This document shows positions 26,882 to 36,346 of a DNA stretch of 64,000 bases, piece after piece. Origin of the DNA: SCUD01 sp036824505 (GTDB lineage Bacteria > Pseudomonadota > Gammaproteobacteria > Steroidobacterales > Steroidobacteraceae). The stretch lies in assembly GCA_036824505.1 (NCBI GenBank), contig DAITAA010000012.1, positions 17,397 through 81,396 of the forward strand. The letters run 5' to 3'. The translations under genes were made by a program, and so were the position numbers. The notes below the pieces were generated by a model. The model was not told where the DNA came from and ran no database searches. It worked only from the letters and a program-made list of their open reading frames with translations. Position 1 is the stretch's first letter; every line of letters starts with the position of its first letter.

Positions 26882-27628
26882 TTGAATTCTCTCAGAAAAG
26901 CAGTAAGATGGTGCATAAATCCCGGCGGCTATGCTGTTAAGTCCCTGATTTCAAGGGAGTTATTTCTGAAGACCAAACGGTCGCGTAGAGCGGCGAAGCG
27001 GCGCCGCACAGCGCCACCAGCAGAGCGTCGGCAGCAGTTGATCGAGGCCACGATCCGTTGCGTGGCGAATCACGGGCTCGCCGACACCACGATCGCAACC
27101 GTGGCGCACGAAGCGGGGCTCAGCCAGGGCATCGTCAACCTGCATTTCCGCAGCAAGGAAAGGCTGCTGACCGAGACCCTGCGCTATCTCGCGGACGAGT
27201 ACCGCAGCGTTTGCCATGAGGCCGCTGCTGCGGGAGAGGTCTCGCCGGCCGCCGGTCTGCAGGCCATGGTCGATCTCGATTTTCGACGCAACATCTGCGC
27301 CCGTGACAAGCTCGCCGTCTGGTTTGCGTTCTGGGGCGAGCGGAAGTTTCGTCCTACCTACCGGCGCATCTGCGCGGAGCGGGACAAGTCCTATGACGAC
27401 ATGGTGCGCCTGATGTGCGCAAGGCTTTGTGAGCAGGGCGACTATCCTGACGTGGAACCGGCGCTGGTGGCCGATGGGCTATCGGCCATGACGGATGGCC
27501 TCTGGCTCGACCTGCTGGTGCGGCCGGAGTCGATGAGCCGCGATCTGGCATGGCGCATTACCATGGCCTATCTGGCAGATGCATTCCCCCGTCATTTCCG
27601 GCAACCTGCCGCAATGCCACGGAGCTAG
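26882..27628 (+). CDS. TetR-family regulator, BetI-like (start uncertain)
   Basis: The regulator has a TetR DNA-binding domain ('TIATVAHEAGLSQGIVNLHF') and a BetI-type ligand domain with 'WFAFWGE'. The open frame begins at TTG 26882 (248 residues), but no ribosome-binding site precedes it and the first 28 residues look unlike the family. A strong AAGGGAG (26953-26959) lies exactly 6 nt before an in-frame CTG at 26966, which would give a 220-residue protein of normal length. CTG may be the real start. It heads the plus-strand operon (dehydrogenase, PotFGHI, Rieske oxygenase) and probably represses both this and the divergent operon until an amine ligand binds. Confidence 0.82.
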   Translation: MNSLRKAVRWCINPGGYAVKSLISRELFLKTKRSRRAAKRRRTAPPAERRQQLIEATIRCVANHGLADTTIATVAHEAGLSQGIVNLHFRSKERLLTETLRYLADEYRSVCHEAAAAGEVSPAAGLQAMVDLDFRRNICARDKLAVWFAFWGERKFRPTYRRICAERDKSYDDMVRLMCARLCEQGDYPDVEPALVADGLSAMTDGLWLDLLVRPESMSRDLAWRITMAYLADAFPRHFRQPAAMPRS

Positions 27629-27634
27629 CCGGAC

Positions 27635-28804
27635 ATGCGAATCACGCTCGATGACGAGGCACTGGCCTGGCGGAATCGCGCCGAGAAATTCGCGCGCGAG
27701 GAACTGATCCCGCAGGAAGTCGCAGCCGAACTCAACGAAGGAAAGTTGCCGCAGGACGTGAAATCGCGGCATAAGCGCCTGGCGATCGAACTGGGTTTCA
27801 GCGCCATGGATGTGCCGGCGGCCCACGGCGGCCGCGAAGCGAGGGTGATCGATCAGGTCGTGGTCTGGGAGCAGCTCGGCCGGGTGACCAATGCGCTCTG
27901 CTGGTGCTTCTCGGAAGCGCAACGCTGGATGTTCGAAGCCTGCAATGAGGAGCAACTCAAGCGCTACATCCTTCCGCTGATGAGTGGCAAGCGCAAGGAA
28001 TGCTACGCGATCACCGAAAGTGGTCCTGGCTCCGACCCCGAATCGATCGAGACCAGCGCCCGCCGCTGCCCGGAGGGATACCGGATCTCCGGCGAAAAAT
28101 GGTATATCACGAGTGCGAACCATGCGGATTACTTCATCCTGCAGGCAAGACTCGCCGATGGTCCGCACGCAGGATGGCACTCCCTGTTCTTCATCGACAA
28201 GGACCAGCCAGGCATCGAGCTGGTGCGCACGCCGCTCTTCAGCCATACCTTCAGCGACCATCATCCGGTCTACCGTTTCAATGACGTCGTGGTCCCCGAG
28301 AGCCAGCGTCTTGGCAGCGAGGGCAATGGCATGCAGTACGCCCACAGCTGGTTCCGGCGCGAACGCCTGATGATCGCGGCGCGCAGTTGCGGCGCGGCCG
28401 CCCGCCTGATCGAGGAGGCGACCGCATTCGCGGGCTCGCGCATGATCGGGGGCGAGGCACTGGCCGAAAAGCAGCTGATCCAGGCCATGCTCGCCGATAG
28501 CGTCACCGAACTCTGGGCCGCGCGGCTGATCACCTACGAGGCTGCGCAGGCGCACGACCGCGGCGAGGACCTGAAGTCGCTGCATGCGCGGTGCTCGATC
28601 GCCAAGCTGTATGCTTCCGAAGCGGCCAACCGGATCGTCGACCGCGTCCTGCAGATTTTCGGCGGACGCGGGTACATGAGGGAAAACGCCGCGGAGCGGT
28701 TCTTCCGGGAGCTGCGTGTGGACCGTATCTGGGAAGGCACGAGCGAAATCCAGCGCCTCATCATCGCGCGCGCCCTGTTGAAGCGCGGTCTCGAGGGGAT
28801 GTAG
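27635..28804 (+). CDS. Acyl-CoA dehydrogenase
   Basis: The 389-residue protein has the full acyl-CoA dehydrogenase layout: 'YAITESGPGSDPESIETSA' (about 125-143) for flavin and substrate contact, 'KWYITSANHADYF', and C-terminal 'QIFGGRGYMREN' with 'RIWEGTSEIQRL'. Electrons would pass to ETF, which is not encoded here. It sits 6 nt after the TetR gene and 3 nt before potF. It would complete acyl-CoA oxidation together with the ligase and hydratase of the divergent operon. Its N-terminal domain is more divergent than that of the dehydrogenase at 861-2024. Confidence 0.87.
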   Translation: MRITLDDEALAWRNRAEKFAREELIPQEVAAELNEGKLPQDVKSRHKRLAIELGFSAMDVPAAHGGREARVIDQVVVWEQLGRVTNALCWCFSEAQRWMFEACNEEQLKRYILPLMSGKRKECYAITESGPGSDPESIETSARRCPEGYRISGEKWYITSANHADYFILQARLADGPHAGWHSLFFIDKDQPGIELVRTPLFSHTFSDHHPVYRFNDVVVPESQRLGSEGNGMQYAHSWFRRERLMIAARSCGAAARLIEEATAFAGSRMIGGEALAEKQLIQAMLADSVTELWAARLITYEAAQAHDRGEDLKSLHARCSIAKLYASEAANRIVDRVLQIFGGRGYMRENAAERFFRELRVDRIWEGTSEIQRLIIARALLKRGLEGM

Positions 28805-28807
28805 CGG

Positions 28808-29899
28808 GTGAGGACGCTTGCGCTGCTGGTGGCCGGTTTTTCATTGGCCTGGACCGCCGCGGCGACCGCAGCGGAAGAAAAGATACTCAACGTCTTCACC
28901 TGGCCGGACTACATCGCACCGGACACCATTGACAAGTTCGAGGCGGAATACGGCATCAAGGTCAACTATGACCTGTACGATTCGACCGAGATGGCGGAGG
29001 CGCGCCTGCTGGCCGGGCGCACCGGTTACGACGTCGTCGTACACGCCGAACGCTATTCGGCGCGGCTGATCCCGATCGGCGTCTACCAGCCGCTGGACAA
29101 GAGCAAGCTGACGAACTGGGGCAACCTCGATCCCTGGGTGCTGAACATGCTGCAGTCGGCCGACCCAGGCAACCGTTACGGTGTGCCCTATCTCTGGGGA
29201 ACGACCGGCTTCACGTACAACATCAAGATGATCCATGAGCGCATGCCGGATGCTCCGGTCAACAGCGGCGACATGATCTTCAAGCCGGAAGTGGCGCGCC
29301 GCTTCGCGGATTGCGGCATCACATTCCTCGATGAGCCGACCGACGTGATTCCGATGGCGCTTCTCTACCTCGGCCACGATCCCAACAGCCTCGATCCCGC
29401 GGACCTGGCGGATGTCGAGAAGCTGCTGAAGGCCGTGCGACCGTACATCCGGTATTTCAGTTCCGCGAAGATGCTGATCGACCTGCCGAATGAGGAGGTC
29501 TGCATTGCGATGAGCTGGTCGGGTGACTACGCTCAGGCAATGTACCGGGCAGAACAGGCGGGCAGGCCCGTCAAGCTGGCTTACACGACGCAGCGTGAAG
29601 GCACGCTCGCCTGGTTCGACCTGTGGTTTATTCCGGCGGATGCACCGCATCCGGGCAACGCACACCTGTTCCTCAATTACCTTTTGCGGCCCGATGTCAT
29701 TGCGGCGATCAGCAACGAGACCCGATACGCGGCGCCGAATCCGAAGGCCATGAAGCTCCTGTTGCCGGAAGTTCGCGATGATCCGGCGGTCTACCCGCCC
29801 GACGCAGTGCGCGCGAAACTCTACAAGGCGGTGCTCCGCGATCCCGTCGACGAGCGAAAGCGGACACGGCTGTGGTCGCGAGTGAAGACTGGCCTGTGA
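28808..29899 (+). CDS. potF: Putrescine/polyamine-type periplasmic binding protein
   Basis: The 363-residue protein starts at GTG 28808 and has a signal peptide cleaved near 'ATAAEE'. It follows E. coli PotF closely: 'NVFTWPDYIAPDTIDKFE', 'YQPLDKSKL', 'GTTGFTYN', 'LLYLGHDPNS', 'FLNYLLRPDV' and 'YPPDAVRAKL'. PotF binds putrescine in the periplasm and delivers it to PotGHI. Relatives in other clusters bind other polyamines or amine-containing solutes, so the ligand here need not be putrescine. The potG start overlaps its stop codon (GTGA). Confidence 0.87.
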   Translation: MRTLALLVAGFSLAWTAAATAAEEKILNVFTWPDYIAPDTIDKFEAEYGIKVNYDLYDSTEMAEARLLAGRTGYDVVVHAERYSARLIPIGVYQPLDKSKLTNWGNLDPWVLNMLQSADPGNRYGVPYLWGTTGFTYNIKMIHERMPDAPVNSGDMIFKPEVARRFADCGITFLDEPTDVIPMALLYLGHDPNSLDPADLADVEKLLKAVRPYIRYFSSAKMLIDLPNEEVCIAMSWSGDYAQAMYRAEQAGRPVKLAYTTQREGTLAWFDLWFIPADAPHPGNAHLFLNYLLRPDVIAAISNETRYAAPNPKAMKLLLPEVRDDPAVYPPDAVRAKLYKAVLRDPVDERKRTRLWSRVKTGL

Positions 29900-31002
29900 G
29901 CGAGACGCCCGCAACGCCCCTGGTGCAGATCCGCGAGGTTTCGAAGCAGTTCGATGGTGTCACGGCGGTTGATCGCGTCTCGCTCGACATCCTCCGCCGC
30001 GAGCTGTTTGCGATCCTCGGCAGTTCGGGCTGTGGCAAGACCACCTTGCTCAGGCTGCTGGCGGGCTTCGAGCAGCCGACTTCCGGCCGGATCCTGATCG
30101 ACGGTGCCGACATGACCGACGTGCCGCCATACGAGCGGCCCGTTAACCTGATGTTCCAGTCCTACGCGTTGTTTCCCCACATGACGGTGGCGCAGAACGT
30201 TGCGTACGGCCTCAAGAAAGAGCATGTCCCGGCCCCGAAGATCCGGGAACGGGTCGCGGAAATGCTGGCGCTCGTCAAGCTCGAGGCACTGGCGACGCGC
30301 AAACCGGAAAAGCTCTCGGGCGGCGAGAAGCAGCGCGTCGCGCTCGCGCGCGCGCTGGTCAAACGGCCCAAGCTGCTGCTGCTCGATGAACCGATGGCCG
30401 CGCTCGACAAGAAGCTGCGCCAGCATACGCAGTTCGAGCTGGCGAGCCTGCAATACCAGCTCGGCACGACATTCGTCGTCGTCACCCACGACCAGAGCGA
30501 GGCCATGACGCTTGCGAACCGCATTGCGGTGATGGCCGAAGGCCGTATCGTCCAGGTGGGCCCGCCGGGGGAGGTCTACGAGTTTCCGGCGAACCGCTAT
30601 GTCGCGAGTTTCGTGGGCAACATCAACCTGTTCGACGGCCGCGTGACGGGCGGGGAAGCCGGGCGGCTCTCGCTGCATTGCGAGGCGCTTGGTGCGGATC
30701 TGTCGGTGATTTCGGATGCGGTGATGCCGGCGGGGAGTGCCGCCTGTATTGCGGTTCGCCCGGAGAAGATCACGATCAGCCGGCAGGCTCCGGAAACGAA
30801 GGACCGTAACGTCGTCAAGGGAACCGTCTGGGATCTGGCGTACTTCGGCGACCAGTCCCTCTACCGCGTGCGCCTGAAAACTGGTGCCGAAATGCAGGTC
30901 AGTGCACAGAACCTGCGGCGGTCGGCGAAACTGACGGTGGAATGGGATGACGAGGTCTACCTGTCCTGGGAAATCGCCAGCACGATCCTGTTGCCGTCAT
31001 GA
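29896..31002 (+). CDS. potG: Polyamine-type ABC transporter ATP-binding protein
   Basis: I chose GTG 29896, which overlaps the potF stop by 4 nt, over GTG 29872, giving 368 residues. The ATPase is complete: Walker A GSSGCGKTT (42-50), Q-loop 'MFQSYALFPH', signature LSGGEKQ (from 140), Walker B 'LLLLDEP' (160-166) and switch His in 'VVTHDQSEAM'. A C-terminal TOBE-type domain follows ('CIAVRPEKI'). It energises import through PotH/PotI from the inner face of the membrane. The potH ATG overlaps its stop (ATGA). Confidence 0.9.
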   Translation: MSETPATPLVQIREVSKQFDGVTAVDRVSLDILRRELFAILGSSGCGKTTLLRLLAGFEQPTSGRILIDGADMTDVPPYERPVNLMFQSYALFPHMTVAQNVAYGLKKEHVPAPKIRERVAEMLALVKLEALATRKPEKLSGGEKQRVALARALVKRPKLLLLDEPMAALDKKLRQHTQFELASLQYQLGTTFVVVTHDQSEAMTLANRIAVMAEGRIVQVGPPGEVYEFPANRYVASFVGNINLFDGRVTGGEAGRLSLHCEALGADLSVISDAVMPAGSAACIAVRPEKITISRQAPETKDRNVVKGTVWDLAYFGDQSLYRVRLKTGAEMQVSAQNLRRSAKLTVEWDDEVYLSWEIASTILLPS

Positions 31003-31916
31003 ACGAAGAACCCACAGTCAACGGTGGTCAGGCATTGCAATGGCTCCGCAGGGCAGTGGCGCTACCCTATCTCTGGATGCTGCTGTTCTTCCTCACGCCA
31101 TTCCTGATCATCCTGAAGATCAGCTTCTCCGATCCGATCGTGGCGCAGCCGCCATTCACGCCGCTGCTGGAATGGGGCGCGCAAGGCTTCGCCGGCCTCA
31201 GGGCTACCTTCGAGAATTACGCCTATCTGTTCCAGGACGGCTACTACGGGATCATCTATCTCTCGTCGCTGAAGATGGCAGCGATCGGCACGCTGCTGTG
31301 CCTGCTGCTCGGATATCCGATGGCGTATTACATCGCGCGGCAGCCGCCGCGTCGCCGGCAGATCATGCTGCTGGCGGTCATCCTGCCGTTCTGGATCTCG
31401 TTCCTGCTGCGGGTTTACGCGTGGATCGGCCTGCTGAACAACCGCGGCGTGATCAACGAGTTCCTGATCCGGCTCGGCGTCATCGACCACCCGCTGCCGA
31501 TGCTATACAACGATTTCGCCGTGTATCTCGGCATCGTCTATTCGTACCTGCCATTCATGATCCTGCCCCTGTACGCCAACCTCGAGCGCCTGGATCTCGA
31601 TCTGCTGGAAGCGGCTGCGGATCTCGGGGCGCGACGCTGGCAGGCTTTCGTCGATGTGACCCTGCCGCTGTCGGTGCCAGGCATCATCGGCGGCTGCCTG
31701 CTGGTTTTCATTCCGGCGGTCGGCGAGTTCACGATCCCGGCGCTGCTCGGCGGCGCAGATACGCTGATGATCGGCCGCGTGCTCTGGGACGAATTCTTCA
31801 TCAATCGGGACTGGCCTGTCGCTTCGGCGGTGTCCGTCGTGCTGCTGGTCCTGCTGATCGCCCCGATCATGTGGTTCCAGCGCCTGCAGCGCCGTGAGCA
31901 GGAGGCGGCCTCATGA
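30999..31916 (+). CDS. potH: Polyamine-type ABC transporter permease
   Basis: This 305-residue inner-membrane protein has about six hydrophobic segments. The ABC permease coupling loop is at 'EAAADLGARRWQAFVDVTLP' near residue 205. It matches the PotB/PotH type: an N-terminal 'LPYLWMLLFFLTPFLIILKI' segment and a late 'GEFTIPALLGG'. It forms the channel with PotI. Overlaps of 4 nt on both sides show one transcriptional and translational unit. Confidence 0.9.
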   Translation: MNEEPTVNGGQALQWLRRAVALPYLWMLLFFLTPFLIILKISFSDPIVAQPPFTPLLEWGAQGFAGLRATFENYAYLFQDGYYGIIYLSSLKMAAIGTLLCLLLGYPMAYYIARQPPRRRQIMLLAVILPFWISFLLRVYAWIGLLNNRGVINEFLIRLGVIDHPLPMLYNDFAVYLGIVYSYLPFMILPLYANLERLDLDLLEAAADLGARRWQAFVDVTLPLSVPGIIGGCLLVFIPAVGEFTIPALLGGADTLMIGRVLWDEFFINRDWPVASAVSVVLLVLLIAPIMWFQRLQRREQEAAS

Positions 31917-32719
31917 AGCACCGCCCGCTGATGCTGATCACGATCGTCGTATTTGGCTACGCGCTGCTGTATGTGCCGATCGTGTCGGTCGTGATCTATT
32001 CGTTCAATGACTCGCGGCTGGTGACGCTGTGGGGTGGATTCTCGCTGCGGTGGTACGCGAGCCTGCTCTCCGACGAGGACTTGCTCGGCGCGGCCTTGCT
32101 GAGCCTGCGCATCGCCGTGGTCAGTGCGACCTTTGCGACGGCGCTCGGCGCGATCGTCGCGCTCGCACTGCATCGCGTAAACCGGCTTCGTGGCCGGATG
32201 CTGCTCTCCGGCATGGTGACCGCGCCATTGGTGATGCCGGAGATCATCACCGGCATCTCCCTGCTGTTCATGTTCATATCGATGGCCGACCTGATCGGAT
32301 GGCCGGCGTCACGCGGCGCGACAACGATCACGATCGCGCACATCACGTTTTCGATGGCCTATGTCGTCGTTGTCGTCCGGGCGCGGCTCGCGGCCATGGA
32401 CGAGTCGCTTGAAGAAGCTGCCATGGACCTCGGCGGCCGGCCGGTGGCGGTGTTCTTCGACATCACGGTCCCGATGCTGTTGCCGGCGCTTGTGTCCGGC
32501 TGGTTGCTCTCATTCACGCTGTCGCTCGACGACCTGGTGATCTCGAGCTTTGTGTCAGGCCCCGGAGCCACGACACTACCGATGTTGATCTTTGCCAAGG
32601 TAAGATTGGGCGTGACGCCGGACATCAATGCGATCACGACGATCATCATTGCACTGGTGGCGGTTGCGGTGGCAACCGCGGCCGTGATTTCCGGCAAGCG
32701 CCGTCCGGAGGCTGCATGA
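31913..32719 (+). CDS. potI: Polyamine-type ABC transporter permease
   Basis: The 268-residue membrane protein has about six segments and the EAA loop 'EEAAMDLGGRPVAVFFDITV' near residue 165. 'SFTLSLDDLVISSFVSGPG' (with the preceding leader) is the PotC/PotI-type segment. It completes PotFGHI. It overlaps potH by 4 nt and the Rieske oxygenase gene by 4 nt. That second overlap places the oxygenase firmly in the transporter operon, so the imported compound or a product of it is probably the oxygenase substrate. Confidence 0.9.
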   Translation: MKHRPLMLITIVVFGYALLYVPIVSVVIYSFNDSRLVTLWGGFSLRWYASLLSDEDLLGAALLSLRIAVVSATFATALGAIVALALHRVNRLRGRMLLSGMVTAPLVMPEIITGISLLFMFISMADLIGWPASRGATTITIAHITFSMAYVVVVVRARLAAMDESLEEAAMDLGGRPVAVFFDITVPMLLPALVSGWLLSFTLSLDDLVISSFVSGPGATTLPMLIFAKVRLGVTPDINAITTIIIALVAVAVATAAVISGKRRPEAA

Positions 32720-33927
32720 TCGAAACATATCGGGAAGGGTATGCGCTGCCTGGTTTCGCGTACCGCGATCCGGAGGTCTATGAGAACGAGATTCGCCGGA
32801 TCTTCCTGAAGTCGTGGCTGTATGTCGGCCACCAGAGCCAGATCCCGGAGCGCGGCGATTATTTCCTGTTCGAGATCGCGGGCGAGTCCGTCATCATCGT
32901 GCGCGACGGCGAAGGGCAGATCAATGCCTTGATGAATGTCTGCCGGCACCGCGGATCGCGCATTTGCGATGCGCACGAAGGTCACGAATCGCGGTTCACA
33001 TGTCGCTACCACGGCTGGACCTATGGCCTCGACGGCTCACTGCGCGCGGCAAGCCGCGTGCCGGAGGCATTCGACCGCTCGCGATTTGGCCTGCGCCGCC
33101 TGCACGCGAAGGTCTTTGTCGGGCTGATCTTCGTCAATTTCGACGCCGACCCGCCGTCATTCGACGCGATCGAGAATGACATGGCCGCGCCGCTGGCTCC
33201 TTACCAGCTGGAGCACTGCAAGGTCGCCCATCGGCAGAACTATCCGATTGCCAGCAACTGGAAGCTCACCGTCGAGAATTATTGCGAGTGTTATCACTGC
33301 GCGCCGGCACACCCCGAATACACCGTCGGTCACGGGCGTGCATTGCCGGTGGAAGAGTGCACGGCCATGCTGAAGGAGGTCATGGAACGGGCACCGGCCG
33401 TCGGGCTCACTCAGCATGTGGTGCAGAAGGCGTGGCTCGATGCGGGCGCGCTCGGTATCGAACGCGGATTCGATCGCTACCCGCTGCTGCGCGGCCATCA
33501 AACAGGCAGCCGCGATGGGGCACAGGTCGCGCCGCTGCTCGGTACGATCAAGGGTTTCGACGGCGGAACGACCGATATTCAGGTGGGGCCGGTGACATTC
33601 GGCCTCGCATACTGTGATCACGTGGTTTTCTATCGATTCACGCCGCGCGGCCAGCGCAACACTGATTGCGAGATCACCTGGCTCGTCAATGAGTCGGCTG
33701 TCGAGGGAAAGGATTACGATCGCGCAGAGCTGACCTGGCTCTGGGACGTCACGACGCTCGCCGACAAGCAGATCATCGAGCGCAACCAGGCGGGCGTCGA
33801 CTCGCGCTTTTACGAACCCGGGCCCCTGTCGCCGATGGAGGATTTCACGCAGCAGTTCCTGGGCTGGTATGTCGCTGCGATGGGGGCGGTACCGGGGCTC
33901 GTTTATCGCCGCGATGCGTCAGGCTGA
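32716..33927 (+). CDS. Rieske-type oxygenase alpha subunit (GbcA/choline-monooxygenase-like)
   Basis: The 403-residue protein has a Rieske [2Fe-2S] domain with 'CRHRG' (Cys76, His78) and 'CRYHGW' (Cys96, His99), then a catalytic domain with the mononuclear iron motif 'ENYCECYHCAPAHPEY' (Glu191 as bridge, His194 and His199 as ligands). The layout and the N-terminus resemble glycine betaine, carnitine and choline oxygenases more than aromatic dioxygenases with separate beta subunits. These enzymes hydroxylate or demethylate quaternary amines. No reductase gene is nearby, so electrons must come from an unlinked partner. It overlaps potI by 4 nt. Confidence 0.85.
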   Translation: MIETYREGYALPGFAYRDPEVYENEIRRIFLKSWLYVGHQSQIPERGDYFLFEIAGESVIIVRDGEGQINALMNVCRHRGSRICDAHEGHESRFTCRYHGWTYGLDGSLRAASRVPEAFDRSRFGLRRLHAKVFVGLIFVNFDADPPSFDAIENDMAAPLAPYQLEHCKVAHRQNYPIASNWKLTVENYCECYHCAPAHPEYTVGHGRALPVEECTAMLKEVMERAPAVGLTQHVVQKAWLDAGALGIERGFDRYPLLRGHQTGSRDGAQVAPLLGTIKGFDGGTTDIQVGPVTFGLAYCDHVVFYRFTPRGQRNTDCEITWLVNESAVEGKDYDRAELTWLWDVTTLADKQIIERNQAGVDSRFYEPGPLSPMEDFTQQFLGWYVAAMGAVPGLVYRRDASG

Positions 33928-33990
33928 AAGGGACCGATTGCCCCCACCGTGCCCCGCCGTTACTATCGCCCAGTTGCGAGGGGGACTGGC

Positions 33991-36315
33991 ATGGCTGATC
34001 CGATTCGGAAGCCTGCACGGGCGGGTTCACCGGCGCTGACCGCTGCGGTTTCGGCAGTGCTGTCGATGGCCGGTACGGCATCGGGGCAGGCAGTGACCGG
34101 TCTCGATGAAGTCATCGTCACCGCCACCAAGCGCGCCGAGCGCCTGCAGGACGTCCCGGAATCAATCAGCGCCTTCGACTCGAAGGCGATCGCGATGCGC
34201 GGCCTGCAGCAGATGGGCGACTACGCCAAGCTGATACCGGGCTTGGCCATCAGCGAGCGGGATCCGGGCGCGACGACCATCGTATTTCGCGGCGTGACGA
34301 GTTCCGGACTTCAATACGGCGCGGTGTCGTCGGCAGGCCTGTACCTGGACGAACAGCCGATCACGCAGAGCGGCCGCAACCCGGACCCGCGGTTGATCGA
34401 CATCGAGCGGATCGAGGCCTTGCGCGGTCCGCAGGGCACGCTGTACGGCGCAAGTTCCCAGTCCGGTACCCTGCGCGTCATCACCAATAAGCCGGATCCG
34501 GCGGGCTTTGATTCCTGGGCGGAAGCACAGGTGTCGAGCATCAAGGATGGCGGCACGGGATACGACATCAGCGCGATGCTGAACATCCCGTTGGCGGAGG
34601 ACCGCCTGGCGCTGCGCCTGGTCGGATTCACGGCCGAGGATGCCGGTTACATCGACAATGTGCTGAGCGACAGCCCGAACGGTACGTTCGACAATGCCAA
34701 TGTCGTGGCGAAGGACGTCAACTCGACGCGCACCAGTGGCGGCCGGGCCGCCTTGCGCTGGGATGCATCGGAGGATGTGAATGCGACGCTCGGAGTAATC
34801 TTCCAGGACGTCAGCGCCGATGGGCATGGAGACATCAACCTCGGCGTCGGCGACCTGAACCAGGTGCGTTTCGAGAAGGAAAGCCTGGACGACAAGTGGT
34901 ACCAGCTGGCGCTGACGATCAACGCATCCCTGCCATTCGGCGATGCGGTGTTGTCCGCCTCCTATTTCGACCGCGATTTCCGCTACGAGGGGGATGCGAC
35001 CGACTACGAATTCCGGTTCAACCAGCTCGCGACCTATTACGACACGCTGGCCTACGATTTCGGCGGCGATCCCCGGGGTTTCGCCACCAATCACGAAGCG
35101 ACGCGCATCACGACCGTGGAGGCGCGTCTGGCATCGCCGGGCGATTCGGAGAGCCGCTGGGGCTGGCTGGTGGGCGCGTTCTACAGCCAGGAGCGGGGCC
35201 ACACGGAATTCGACAGCTACGTCCGCGATTACCAGGACACGCCGTCATTCGCGTATTTCAGCGACTTGCAACCCCAGCCTCTCGCGCCGACCGAGCGCTG
35301 GTTCCTCGGCCGCTACGACGCCGAGCTCGACCAGATCGCCGTCTTCGGAGAAGTGAGCCTCGACGTCACGGAAAATTTCAAGATTACCGCCGGCGGGCGC
35401 TGGTTCGACTATGACCGCAGGTTCGCGCAACACCAGGAGCAGCCGGAGGGCCTGAGTACCCTCGATGGTGACCAGAAGTCGCGCGAGGACGGCACGGTCG
35501 CCAAGCTCAATTTCACGTACAAGTTTGACGAGGACCATCTGGTCTATGCGACCTACTCCGAAGGATTCCGTGTCGGCGGCAGTAATCCGCTGAAGCCGGA
35601 ATCGATCCTGCCACGGGACTACAAGTCCGATGATCTGCAGAATTTCGAGCTGGGTGCAAAGACCGAATGGCTGAACAACCGGCTGCGACTCAACATTGCC
35701 GCCTATTACATGAAGTGGAATGATTTCGCCGTGCAGATCGAGGATCCGCAGCCAGTGACATTCCAGCTCGGATTCGTCAATCTGCCGAGCGCCAAGATTC
35801 CGGGCGTCGAGGCGGAATTCGCCGTCACGGTCAGCGACGAATGGCAGGTCGACGGGTCGGTCGCATGGAACGATGCGCAGATCGACCAGGCGACCACGCT
35901 GACGCTCACCGACGCGGACGGCAATGATTTCTCATTCTCCGTAGCAGACGGCGCACGACTGCCGCTGGCACCAGACTGGAGCGCGGCGCTTGGCATCGAG
36001 TACCGGTCGTCGGCTGCGCGCCTGGTGAATGCGCGTCCCTTCGCGCGGCTCGACCTCGCGTATGTCGGCGAGTCCGTCAATTCCCTCGAGGGCATCGAAT
36101 CGGTCGTCTCGGGGAATCCTGTCGAGACCCAGGCTGCTTACCAGACCGGCAACCTGCGATTCGGGCTGGAAGGGGACAAGTGGACCACGTCGATCTTCGT
36201 CGACAATTTCTGGGACGAGCGCGCCAACCTGTTCCTGAGCAACCGCTGGGGGAAGCAGCGGCAATCGATCAACCGGCCACGGACCATCGGCGTACAGTTT
36301 CGCTACGAATTCTGA
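33991..36315 (+). CDS. TonB-dependent outer-membrane receptor
   Basis: The protein has 774 residues from ATG 33991, preferred over GTG 33949 because GAGGGGG sits about 8 nt ahead of it and a signal peptide follows. The TonB box-like 'LDEVIVTATKRAERLQDVP' is followed by the plug domain ('RIEALRGPQGTLYG', 'GTLRVITNKP') and a C-terminal barrel ending in 'GVQFRYEF' with terminal Phe. It imports a scarce or large solute across the outer membrane using TonB-ExbBD. The ligand is unknown. It lies 63 nt after the Rieske gene, so it may serve the amine pathway or the following small cluster. Confidence 0.92.
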   Translation: MADPIRKPARAGSPALTAAVSAVLSMAGTASGQAVTGLDEVIVTATKRAERLQDVPESISAFDSKAIAMRGLQQMGDYAKLIPGLAISERDPGATTIVFRGVTSSGLQYGAVSSAGLYLDEQPITQSGRNPDPRLIDIERIEALRGPQGTLYGASSQSGTLRVITNKPDPAGFDSWAEAQVSSIKDGGTGYDISAMLNIPLAEDRLALRLVGFTAEDAGYIDNVLSDSPNGTFDNANVVAKDVNSTRTSGGRAALRWDASEDVNATLGVIFQDVSADGHGDINLGVGDLNQVRFEKESLDDKWYQLALTINASLPFGDAVLSASYFDRDFRYEGDATDYEFRFNQLATYYDTLAYDFGGDPRGFATNHEATRITTVEARLASPGDSESRWGWLVGAFYSQERGHTEFDSYVRDYQDTPSFAYFSDLQPQPLAPTERWFLGRYDAELDQIAVFGEVSLDVTENFKITAGGRWFDYDRRFAQHQEQPEGLSTLDGDQKSREDGTVAKLNFTYKFDEDHLVYATYSEGFRVGGSNPLKPESILPRDYKSDDLQNFELGAKTEWLNNRLRLNIAAYYMKWNDFAVQIEDPQPVTFQLGFVNLPSAKIPGVEAEFAVTVSDEWQVDGSVAWNDAQIDQATTLTLTDADGNDFSFSVADGARLPLAPDWSAALGIEYRSSAARLVNARPFARLDLAYVGESVNSLEGIESVVSGNPVETQAAYQTGNLRFGLEGDKWTTSIFVDNFWDERANLFLSNRWGKQRQSINRPRTIGVQFRYEF

Positions 36316-36346
36316 TTACGCCCTGACCATACTCATCGCAACTTCG

